DNA of 64,000 bases from JAHOYW01 sp963664605 (GTDB lineage Bacteria > Verrucomicrobiota > Lentisphaeria > Victivallales > Victivallaceae), in contig OY761536.1 of NCBI GenBank assembly GCA_963664605.1, positions 1,922,001 to 1,986,000 on the forward strand, read 5' to 3'. Every line of letters starts with the position of its first letter. The stretch's first letter is position 1. The notes beneath the pieces are model-generated. The model saw nothing but the letters and a program-made list of their open reading frames with translations. It did not search any database and was not told the DNA's origin. Position numbers and translations under genes: made by a program. Positions 35,237-42,811 of this stretch are shown one piece after another.

Positions 35237-35869
35237 ATGAAGATATTATTTTCATGGATGGGACATACTGATCTTAAATATTTTTTCCCGCATACTACCT
35301 CAAAATATAAAGAAAAGATATTGTCTATAATGAATGGGGAGTTTATTCTTATTACTGGGAATGGTCCTGTAAAGACCTTGCTAAGTAAAGAGAAATACGA
35401 TCAAGTTCATATTTTAAGCGATTATTCAAAAGACTTGACTACCGCGTATATTACTTGACTTAACCATAAAGCATCTTTTCATTTAACTCCTTTAAACAAC
35501 CCTACTGATTATGGAGAAATATATTCAGTTGTTGATTCTGTGTTAAGCTCTGTTGTGGGTAATAATAAAGAACAAAATGACTTATCAATTCTTTTAAGCC
35601 CTGGAACTCCAGCTATGGCTGCTATTTGGGTGATTATCAGCAAAACGAAATATCCGGCAACATTCTGGCAAACAAATAAAGGGGAAGCATGGACAACAAA
35701 AATACCGTTCGACTTCTCAATGGATGTTGTCCCAGAACTATTAAAAAACTCTGATAATATTTTTCATCATTTAACAGCGCGTAGTCCTGAAGAGATAAAA
35801 GGATTTGAAGGAATCACTGGAGATAGACAAGAGAGAATGGTAAAAACATATCAGTTTTACTTATACTAA
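35237..35869 (+). pseudogene. RtcR-N/CARF-like domain protein interrupted by one in-frame TGA
   Basis: The product resembles the N-terminal ligand-binding domain of the RNA-repair activator RtcR. Visible marks are ILFSWMGHTDL at the start, NNPTDYGEIYSVVDSV, ILLSPGTPAMAAIWVIISKT (the signature strand-helix) and a PFDFSMDVVPELL end. A single TGA at 35456-35458 interrupts it (YIT-stop-LNHKAS), where family members have a Trp-Leu pair as I recall, so TGG to TGA is likely. After the domain only FEGITGDRQERMV remains, like the very start of a sigma-54 AAA domain, so the activator part is missing. The ATG at 35237 has AGGTG upstream. TGA is a normal stop in neighbouring genes. Confidence 0.65.
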
Positions 35870-36025
35870 TATCCATAATATACATCTAGCCACTTGTTAA
35901 TTGTTAAACCGACAATATACATCATACTTTTTTTATTTCCAAATAGAACAAATTACAACTTGAATTAACTCTCCAAAAGGATTATTTTAGACGTTTAATT
36001 AAACATTTAGAAAAGGACTAGAAGA

Positions 36026-36931
36026 ATGTTTGGAGAAAATATATCGGATAGAAATGGTCGTGCTTTTGAGTATGTCATTGTTGACCATATTTTTAAATCA
36101 CATATTGGAAATCGGTTAACAAAAAGAGCATTGAGAGATCAAGAAAGAGATGGAATCAAAAAACAAGAATTACCTAGTAAGCTATTAATTTTTTTTGATG
36201 TTGGCGCACAGGCTATATGTGATTGGTTAAAAACGACATATAATAATATCTTTCCCTGTGAAATTGACAGGCTTCCTGATTCGGAAGCACAAAAGGGAGA
36301 TGTAACAGATATAAGGATTATTCGTACTGGTTATCCTAACATTAATCTTTCCATAAAAAATAATCATCATGCCTTAAAACATCAGCGTCCCCCTTCTCTA
36401 ATGCAACAAGTCGGTATCAGTAAAAAGTCGATAGAAGATTTAAGCTATCGACAAGACCTTCAAAATATTTTCAATGAGTTTTATAGTCATGTTAATAGTG
36501 TTTGCTCTAGTGCTATTAAGTTCAAGGAACTTGATATTATTCAACCTGGATTTATCAATAACAATTTGTATACCCCCGTATGTTCACTCGTTGCATCTAA
36601 TTTGAGCAAACAGTTTGATGATCCTCAAAAATGTTCGATATTTTTCTCATTCCTTGTTGGCAATATAGATTTTATAAAAATTGTTTTATCGAATAACGAA
36701 TTAAACATTACAAATTTTTCAGCAATATCAAAACCATCACAATGTAAAGTTGAACATGATCCAGCCAACGGAAGTTATATATTTCTTCACTTTAATAATG
36801 GGTGGAGTATATCAATGCGCTTACATACTGCATCCTCAAGGATGGGGCAGCTTGGAGGAACTCCAAGTACTAAGTTTGATACTCAAGCTATAACAACAAC
36901 ACTAAATTCTATCAGGATAAGTATTAATTAA
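36026..36931 (+). CDS. HaeIII-family type II restriction endonuclease
   Basis: Probably cuts DNA at GGCC or a related site. The protein starts with SDRNGRAFEYVIVDHI, as in the HaeIII family. The core is GDVTDIRIIRTG (about 92-103, presumed catalytic Asp) followed by NLSIKNNHHALKHQRPP (about 109-125, the Lys of the active-site S-x-K and the family NHHALKH stretch). Near the C-terminus, NGWSISMRLHTASS and STKFDTQ match the end of the family. The length of 301 residues is slightly short. It has AAGGA before the ATG, lies 12 bases upstream of a second endonuclease-like gene and faces the methyltransferase genes. Confidence 0.72.
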   Translation: MFGENISDRNGRAFEYVIVDHIFKSHIGNRLTKRALRDQERDGIKKQELPSKLLIFFDVGAQAICDWLKTTYNNIFPCEIDRLPDSEAQKGDVTDIRIIRTGYPNINLSIKNNHHALKHQRPPSLMQQVGISKKSIEDLSYRQDLQNIFNEFYSHVNSVCSSAIKFKELDIIQPGFINNNLYTPVCSLVASNLSKQFDDPQKCSIFFSFLVGNIDFIKIVLSNNELNITNFSAISKPSQCKVEHDPANGSYIFLHFNNGWSISMRLHTASSRMGQLGGTPSTKFDTQAITTTLNSIRISIN

Positions 36932-36943
36932 GGAGAGACTTAA

Positions 36944-37843
36944 ATGCATTTTGGAGCAGCAGAGAGAAATATTCTATCACTATTATGGAGTGGTAATACT
37001 TTTGAATATTGTGGAGAATCATTTAGAATTGATTTTTCTGCCAAACCAACTTGTAGTGCTGGAGAACCTAAGACAGATATTTATACTTCAGCTCACAATG
37101 TTAGAACAAACACTCCCCTGGTGCTTAAGATATCATACAAGAAAGAAAATGCTGATTTTCTTGAAAATAAACCTTCCGCAGAAAGAGCTTCGCAAATATG
37201 GGGCCCAAGCTGGGCAGCTTTGGTTTCTAGATGTTTATGTCAAATTGAGGGTTCCTTTTCCTCCCGACCGCTGATATTCAAAAGTGGATATGGGAGTACT
37301 AATCCAGGATCATTCGCTCTTGGATGGAGATTTGATATTGTAAATGTTCAAAGCGGTGATTTATCATCTTCAATGTGTGCCAACGAAGATCAATTGTTTG
37401 AAATTTATGCAGGAAGTAGATTAGGTTCGGATAAAAAAGATGCTATTGTGAATGGAACTCGTATACAAAATTCAGGAGTTGCTAATTTTATAATCGTAAA
37501 TGATTGCATCTCATCTACTCAAGCTGTAATAGATAGCCTTATTCCAATTGAAAAATATATTACCCAGCATCCTAATATTTATTTTGCATGTAAAGCGTTA
37601 AATTATCGCAGTTTGAGAGATCCAGCCAAATGGGATGGCAATCGCCCATTAGCAGTTTATGTAGACTGGAGTGTTGTAGATAATAAATTGCATCCAGCCT
37701 TGAAATTTGACAGTCCACTAGCAACAACAGGAAATGCTGTTGCTAATCAATTGGTTCGTTGCCTGAAAGCACTTAGAATTAATAATACAGATGATATTAA
37801 TGTTAACAATGTATCAAACATGAGTTATGTATATAGCGAGTAA
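36944..37843 (+). CDS. Putative second type II restriction endonuclease (PD-(D/E)xK-like)
   Basis: 299 residues, cytosolic. The core looks like a PD-(D/E)xK nuclease: GEPKTDIYTSAHN (about 40-52, Asp) and LVLKISYKKENADFLENK (about 59-76, Lys in a strand), followed by AERASQIWG. A later conserved-looking block is FALGWRFDIVN (about 122-132). I do not recognise the exact family. Its stop is four bases from that of the methyltransferase gene at 37848-38888 on the other strand, which is the most likely partner. Confidence 0.55.
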   Translation: MHFGAAERNILSLLWSGNTFEYCGESFRIDFSAKPTCSAGEPKTDIYTSAHNVRTNTPLVLKISYKKENADFLENKPSAERASQIWGPSWAALVSRCLCQIEGSFSSRPLIFKSGYGSTNPGSFALGWRFDIVNVQSGDLSSSMCANEDQLFEIYAGSRLGSDKKDAIVNGTRIQNSGVANFIIVNDCISSTQAVIDSLIPIEKYITQHPNIYFACKALNYRSLRDPAKWDGNRPLAVYVDWSVVDNKLHPALKFDSPLATTGNAVANQLVRCLKALRINNTDDINVNNVSNMSYVYSE

Positions 37844-37847
37844 ATAT

Positions 37848-38888
37848 TTAAGCAAAATATTTTTTGATAGCAGTAGCCACATGATACGCTAACTTTACAG
37901 GAACTGCATTGCCTATCATTTTATAACCATCAGCAACATTTTTATATATAAACTTGAAATCATCAGGAAATGTTTGTATCCTTGCACATTCTCTGACTGA
38001 TAATCTGCGGTATTCTTCAAATGGAGCAGAAAACTCCCATACATCTTCAGAGACTTTCCTCATTGGAGGGCAGCTTGGATGCAAAGGAGCATGCCGTCCT
38101 CCAGCTTGAATCGTGAATGATGGTTCATCCCAGTCTCTACGTCTATTCCTGGACATATACTTAGGTGAAAACGAACCTATCATATATTCATGATTCGTAA
38201 TTTTTAAATCTGGATTTCCATGATTTTTATTTCGTGCTGGTTTTGCAACTGGCAAGTCAGCAATAACATCTCTCAAAGTTAATATTGGTACATAGGTATT
38301 TCTGAATAGATCATCATAATCATCATTGAAAGCATTGACTACATCAGGGAAATGAAAATCCCCCTTAAAGTTGTTTTTATTAATCCCAACAATGATAACT
38401 CTTAACCTATCTTGTGGTACTTCATAATTTACAGAGTTGAGTAATTGCGCAGATATCTCATATCCTATCTCTTTAAATTTATCTTTTATTTTCTCATAAG
38501 ATTTGATATGTTTTTGAGAAACAATACCTTTAACATTCTCGGCTAAAAAAAACTTTGGTTGGATGGCATCAATTAATCTTATATAATCATAAAAAAGCTG
38601 TCCTCTTGAATCAGTAATTCCACGCATTGCGCCAGCTAAACTCCAACTTTGACAAGGAGGCCCACCAATCATTCCATCAATATTATCACCTATTTCTTCT
38701 GGTTTAATATCAGTAATAGATCTAGTATCCAAATAAGTTTTTGGGTGATTATGCCTGTAAGTTTCCCATATTGACTTATCATATTCATTTGCAAATACAA
38801 TGTCAAATCCAGCATTTTCGAATCCTCTATCTAATCCCCCACAACCTGCAAAAAAGGAAGCTATTTTCATTTTATGTGTTGATGACAT
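37848..38888 (-). CDS. C5-cytosine DNA methyltransferase (M.HaeIII-like), first copy
   Basis: Methylates cytosine in a specific DNA site. Motif I is FFAGCGGLDRGFENAGF, motif IV is GGPPCQSWS with the catalytic Cys (about 79-80), motif VI is FFLAENVKGI, motif VIII is PQDRLRVIIVG, and motif IX/X includes RRLSVRECARIQTFPDDF and GYKMIGNAVPV. It closely follows M.HaeIII in layout, so GGCC or a related target is probable, but its variable region differs from the second copy. Its start overlaps the neighbouring methyltransferase gene by 17 bases. Confidence 0.93.
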   Translation of the reverse strand: MSSTHKMKIASFFAGCGGLDRGFENAGFDIVFANEYDKSIWETYRHNHPKTYLDTRSITDIKPEEIGDNIDGMIGGPPCQSWSLAGAMRGITDSRGQLFYDYIRLIDAIQPKFFLAENVKGIVSQKHIKSYEKIKDKFKEIGYEISAQLLNSVNYEVPQDRLRVIIVGINKNNFKGDFHFPDVVNAFNDDYDDLFRNTYVPILTLRDVIADLPVAKPARNKNHGNPDLKITNHEYMIGSFSPKYMSRNRRRDWDEPSFTIQAGGRHAPLHPSCPPMRKVSEDVWEFSAPFEEYRRLSVRECARIQTFPDDFKFIYKNVADGYKMIGNAVPVKLAYHVATAIKKYFA

Positions 38889-39867
38889 CAGATAATTGAT
38901 CCTTAATAGCTGTTGCTAAAATTTCTGCGAATTTGACTGGAACAGCATTTCCTATCATCTTATAACCAGCAAGTAAAGATTTATAATAGAATTCAAAATC
39001 ATCTGGGAAAGTTTGTACTCTTGCACATTCTCTTACAGACATTCTTCTATATAATTCTTCTTTATCTTCAACAAAGATATGCTTATTCTTTCCTATTTTA
39101 GGCATTTTAGGAGCTTGCGGGTGTATTGGTGCATGTCTACCACCTGCTTGAATAGTAAATGAAACTTCATCCCAACCTCTCACTCTATTCCTTGACATGA
39201 AAATAGTGGAAAAGCCGCCATGAAGATATTCATGATTTAAAAATTTACATTTATCTCCATTAGTATGGTTTTTATCTTTTGCAATAAGTTCTTTTCCGTG
39301 TATATTCCCAATAGCATCTTTCAATGTTGCCTTTCTTGTTATAGGCTTTGGAAAATTAAATGTTCTATTGAGGTCTCTTCTAAAACCTACAAAAATGACT
39401 CTTTTTCTATCCTGAGGCACGCCGTAATCTGCGGTATTCAAAAGATGCATAGATAAGTTATAACCAGTATCAACAAAAGTCTTTTTTATATTTTCAACAG
39501 CTTGCGCATGCCTATTCGATAGCATTCCTGATACATTCTCAGCAAGAAAGAACAGTGGTTTCTTGTCTTTTAGAATCCTTATAAATTCATAGAATAGTTG
39601 ACCTCTCGGATCATTTATTCCTCGCAAAGCTCCAGCTTCACTCCAGCTTTGACATGGAGGACCACCAATTATACCTACGCAATCTGGAATATTGCTTGAA
39701 GGCACATCTCTAATGTTTCTTCTGTCAAGAGTTGTTCCCCTATGGTTTTTCTCAAATGTTTCCCAGATTTCTTTATCATATTCGTTTGCCCAAAGAATTG
39801 AAAATCCAGCATTATGAAATCCTTTGTCTAAACCGCCGCAACCAGAAAATAGTGATATTAATTCCAT
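38872..39867 (-). CDS. C5-cytosine DNA methyltransferase (M.HaeIII-like), second copy
   Basis: Motif I LFSGCGGLDKGFHNAGF, motif IV GGPPCQSWSEAGALRGI, motif VI FFLAENVSGM, motif VIII GVPQDRKRVIFVGFRRDL, and the region NHEYLHGGFSTIFMSRNRVR, which strongly resembles M.HaeIII, so GGCC is the expected target. 331 residues. It follows the NgoPII-like endonuclease gene by 14 bases, and the two probably form a pair. Confidence 0.93.
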   Translation of the reverse strand: MELISLFSGCGGLDKGFHNAGFSILWANEYDKEIWETFEKNHRGTTLDRRNIRDVPSSNIPDCVGIIGGPPCQSWSEAGALRGINDPRGQLFYEFIRILKDKKPLFFLAENVSGMLSNRHAQAVENIKKTFVDTGYNLSMHLLNTADYGVPQDRKRVIFVGFRRDLNRTFNFPKPITRKATLKDAIGNIHGKELIAKDKNHTNGDKCKFLNHEYLHGGFSTIFMSRNRVRGWDEVSFTIQAGGRHAPIHPQAPKMPKIGKNKHIFVEDKEELYRRMSVRECARVQTFPDDFEFYYKSLLAGYKMIGNAVPVKFAEILATAIKDQLSDVINT

Positions 39868-39881
39868 AATGTATAATAGTG

Positions 39882-40718
39882 TTATTGTTGATAGTTTATT
39901 TTAATAACTTTCTTTCCTAAAAAAGAAAAATCCGAATCTATAAAAGAACTTCTCTTAAAATACTTTGCCTCAATAGTATTTTCAAATCTATCTATAGGAA
40001 TGATTGTATTTATTTCAAATAGACAATCGTCTCTAGAAAACAAATTAGGAAGGGCAAATGGACTTGTAATACTCCACATAGGGCGACTTCTCAAAATAGT
40101 TGTAAAACCATGATCTGATCTTACCTGAATTCGTCCTAACTCTTTCGTCGGAATGAGAGTAGGATTATAAGGAAGTTTTTCTTTGCTGAATATGTTCTTT
40201 ATGCCTTTCTGGATGATTTGCTTAAGATGGCTACTTTCAAAGTGCATAAAACAACTACCATATATGAAAGCAATTTTTTTTATTGCTTTCGTCTTTTTGT
40301 CAACAAGAATAAAACAGTAAATTAAATCTTTAGAAGAAGTGTCATCCCATTCATATAATGCCTCTCGAATTCTTTTTGTACATTCTTTTTTATATATACG
40401 ACCTTTTAGGGAAGAACTATTTAGTTGAATATCTCCAAAACTTTCTACCTTTTTTACTTCAATAGCATCTCCATTTTTAATAATTAAATCAGGAGGATGG
40501 TTTGCTGAACCTTGCCATGAGAAAATAGAAGATAGATCATTATCACTGAAGTTATTAAATGCACTTTTTATAAAGTTTTCATACAAAGAGCCTGATTGAC
40601 TTACTTTGTTGCCTTTATCTGTCGATGACGATAAAAACCCTTCAAAATTTTTATGAGTAGCAACCCAATCTATTATTGCTTTTGTAGCAACGCTAACGTC
40701 AGTCTTAGGAGATGGCAT
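39882..40718 (-). CDS. NgoPII-family type II restriction endonuclease
   Basis: Expected to cut GGCC. The family landmark HPPDLIIKNGDAIEVKKVES (about 78-97) contains the catalytic D...ExK, followed by LNSSSLKGRIYKKECTKRI (NSS-xLK as in NgoPII) and DLIYCFILVDKKT. 278 residues, usual for the family. Its 5' end overlaps the Vsr gene by 14 bases and its 3' end is 14 bases from the methyltransferase gene, giving the operon vsr-endonuclease-methyltransferase-methyltransferase. Confidence 0.82.
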   Translation of the reverse strand: MPSPKTDVSVATKAIIDWVATHKNFEGFLSSSTDKGNKVSQSGSLYENFIKSAFNNFSDNDLSSIFSWQGSANHPPDLIIKNGDAIEVKKVESFGDIQLNSSSLKGRIYKKECTKRIREALYEWDDTSSKDLIYCFILVDKKTKAIKKIAFIYGSCFMHFESSHLKQIIQKGIKNIFSKEKLPYNPTLIPTKELGRIQVRSDHGFTTILRSRPMWSITSPFALPNLFSRDDCLFEINTIIPIDRFENTIEAKYFKRSSFIDSDFSFLGKKVIKINYQQ

Positions 40719-41130
40719 TTAATTTCCCCAATATTATATTAACAACTTCATTAGTATTTTTTTTAATATCAGACTCCCAAAACCTTAAAACAGTCCAACC
40801 ACTGTTTTTGAGCTGTTCATTTACCGTTTTATCTCTTGAGATATTACGTTCAATTTTAGGAATCCAATATTCTCGATTACTTTTGATTCTTTCCTTCTTC
40901 TTTTCCCAGTTTTTGCCGTGCCAGAACTCAGAATCACAAAATATAGCAAGCTTCTTACCTATAAAAACAATATCTGGCTTCCCTACTAACTTGGTATAAT
41001 TCACTCGGTATCGTAATCCTCGTCGATAAAGCTCTTTACGCAGAATAATTTCAATGCTAGTATTTTTCCCTTTAATTGCTCTCATTGTTTTAGAGCGAGA
41101 TTTTGAGACATTATTAAATATATATTTCAT
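40705..41130 (-). CDS. vsr: Very-short-patch repair endonuclease (Vsr)
   Basis: Nicks at T:G mismatches that arise when 5-methylcytosine deaminates. Family motifs are RSKTMRAIKGKNTSIEI (about 11-27), LVGKPDIVFIGKKLAIFCDS (catalytic Asp), EFWHGKNWEKKKERIK, EYWIPKIERNISRD and SGWTVLRFWESDI. 141 residues, full length. It begins the methyltransferase operon, as is common for C5-methylating systems. Confidence 0.93.
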   Translation of the reverse strand: MKYIFNNVSKSRSKTMRAIKGKNTSIEIILRKELYRRGLRYRVNYTKLVGKPDIVFIGKKLAIFCDSEFWHGKNWEKKKERIKSNREYWIPKIERNISRDKTVNEQLKNSGWTVLRFWESDIKKNTNEVVNIILGKLNAIS

Positions 41131-41489
41131 AAAGCAATTCTGAATTTATTATACCTTAAAGTAAACGTCAAATTATATTATTCAAATCAGATACTATTTA
41201 CAATAATTTTGTTTTTTAAATTATAGTGAAGTATCATGATGAGTAATGATTTATATATATAACAGAATAATGTTAAGGTTGGGGAAACTAGTTGGCGATT
41301 TTATTGTCGGAGAAAAACATAGTAAAAAATCTTTGTCTGAATTTCCACCTCCTGATAAGTGAGCAGTTTAAACTTGGTCAATGCTCAGGACTTTCGGCAT
41401 AGGGGTGGCTTTGGCGCGCTATGCTTTATATGGATTTGCTTATTTTGTGGAGGAGGTTGTAGGGTATTAAGCTCCTAAGATTATTTGTT
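41131..41489. other. Gap without a recognised gene
   Basis: About 360 bases between vsr and the small-gene pair. The half next to vsr is A+T-rich and should hold the vsr promoter. I see no ORF, repeat or RNA with support. Confidence 0.55.
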
Positions 41490-41744
41490 TTATTCTGAGA
41501 TAAAGCCCTTCGGAATGTATCTGCGCCGCAGCCCCCATTCGTCAATGGAGGTAATGAAGTTGACGTATTGGCAATAGCCGTTGGGCATGTTGGCATTATG
41601 GCTCATCTGGTAAACGTCATAGTCTTTATTATCCGAGTTATAGACATATACTGTAAAGCGGTCGAAAGTCTTTCCTCCATTATCGAATACTTTTACTTTG
41701 TCGTGTCCGAAGTCTTCTACTTTCCAAAGTTTTTGAGTTTTCAT
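41490..41744 (-). CDS. Small protein of a type common on mobile elements
   Basis: 84 residues starting MKTQKLWKVEDFGHDKVKVF, with DRFTVYVYN and YQMSHNANMPNGYCQYV. I recall similar small proteins on plasmids and phages, with a serine or asparagine-rich MSHNAN-like core, but no function is known to me. The frame is open further upstream to 41807, but GGAG lies nine bases before the ATG at 41744. It follows the broken gene at 41780 by 35 bases and is probably co-transcribed. Confidence 0.6.
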   Translation of the reverse strand: MKTQKLWKVEDFGHDKVKVFDNGGKTFDRFTVYVYNSDNKDYDVYQMSHNANMPNGYCQYVNFITSIDEWGLRRRYIPKGFISE

Positions 41745-41779
41745 TTGATGCTCCAGAAGAGCCCCCGAAGGGGCTATGG

Positions 41780-42515
41780 TTAGATTGTTAGCTTGCCTTG
41801 AGCGCATTTCGGACAGAAGGTTTCTCCGTCTTCATTGACGACTACTTTTCCGACTATGCCCTGTTCTCCCTCCTCCGCATCGTAGTCTTGAAGTTCGATA
41901 CCAGCTCCAAGTCCGCAGCAGCCATCGTCATACCAATGGCAGGAATAGTCAGAAGTCCAGTTGGCTCCGCATTTGGGGGCACGAAATAGCCCCGTCAGAG
42001 ACCATATAAATGCCGCATTCGTCCAGCAGGTCGAAAACTACAGGGGTAGAGTAACCGCCCCGAACATCGCATCCCTGATGTATCTGGAGTAAGACGTGAT
42101 TATGATTGTAGAGTTCTGAACTACGTCCAAACGTTATGAACTGAAGGGTTTGACTTAAGTTGCAATCGCCGTTGTATGTGTTGACCATTTGAGAGTCGTA
42201 TTCGTGCAAGTCGCAATATTCCTGCATAGCCTGAAAATCGCATCCAGCATCGTTGTCTAAAAACCGTTTGAAATCGGAGTTCAGCTCTTCGTTGAAGTCG
42301 AGTCTGTCCTTCAGAAAGTGAAAAACTTTTCTAGAGAATTCGATGCCTAATCCTCCGTTATAGACTGAAAATCCGACCGTTGCTTCTGGTTCGTTCAGGA
42401 AGTCCCTGTTTTGGTTGCGTTCCCAGTGTTTGCCGTAGGCATCTCCCGAATCGCATAGAGCTCTACCTGTGTTTTCCTTTAACATCCCGATTAATACTTG
42501 TTCTGTTGTTTTCAT
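41780..42515 (-). pseudogene. Mobile-element-type protein with frameshift in a G5/C5 run
   Basis: The first frame from the ATG at 42515 (GGTGG upstream; a longer frame begins at 42527) reads MKTTEQVLIGMLKENTGRAL, DSGDAYGKHWERNQ, VNTYNGDCNLSQTLQF and LLQIHQGCDVRGGYS, a pattern I associate with small conserved plasmid and phage proteins. It stops at 41949. Removing one base from the five-G run at 41975-41979 lets it continue as CPKCGANW, DYSCHWYDDGCCG, LQDYDAEEGEQG and FCPKCAQGKLTI-stop at 41780, a convincing zinc-ribbon-like end with two CPKC motifs. Sequencing error or real mutation cannot be told apart here. Confidence 0.72.
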
Positions 42516-42549
42516 AGTGCCACCCATGAGTTAATTGTTAATGTTTTTA

Positions 42550-42609
42550 TCGGATACCTATGAAAACAGGGGGTAGCGGCTTCTAAAAAACTTTTTTTGA
42601 GGTATCCGA
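42550..42609. repeat. Perfect 10-base inverted repeat upstream of two divergent genes
   Basis: TCGGATACCT (42550-42559) and AGGTATCCGA (42600-42609) enclose 40 bases including an A6C-T7 stretch. It lies about 35 bases upstream of the minus-strand gene start and 200 bases upstream of the KAP-like gene. It could be an operator or attenuator. Confidence 0.5.
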
Positions 42610-42811
42610 CCTATGGTCGGGGGCGGTCTGTGTGAACTAATCGACTGTAGAAAAATGAACGATGGTATTTGCAGAGAAATGAACATCCCAGTAAAAAAAT
42701 GGGGAGGGATATCCAGAATAAATTGAACAAGAAGTGTTGACATAAAATTAATCAGAATTATTTTAGATTATTATTAATATTTAAATTAATTATGAAAAAT
42801 GGGATAAGAAA

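Noticed and set aside
35456..35458. Recoding of TGA as tryptophan or selenocysteine in the CARF-like gene
   Set aside because: Other genes here end in TGA at plausible places, and no selenocysteine-type hairpin is seen just downstream, so a mutation is simpler.
36026..37843. A CRISPR or CBASS system beside the CARF-like gene
   Set aside because: No repeats, Cas proteins or nucleotide cyclase are present; the neighbours are restriction genes.
41975..41979. Phase-variable tract controlling the gene at 41780
   Set aside because: A run of five bases is short for phase variation, and similar single-base insertions occur in unrelated genes nearby.
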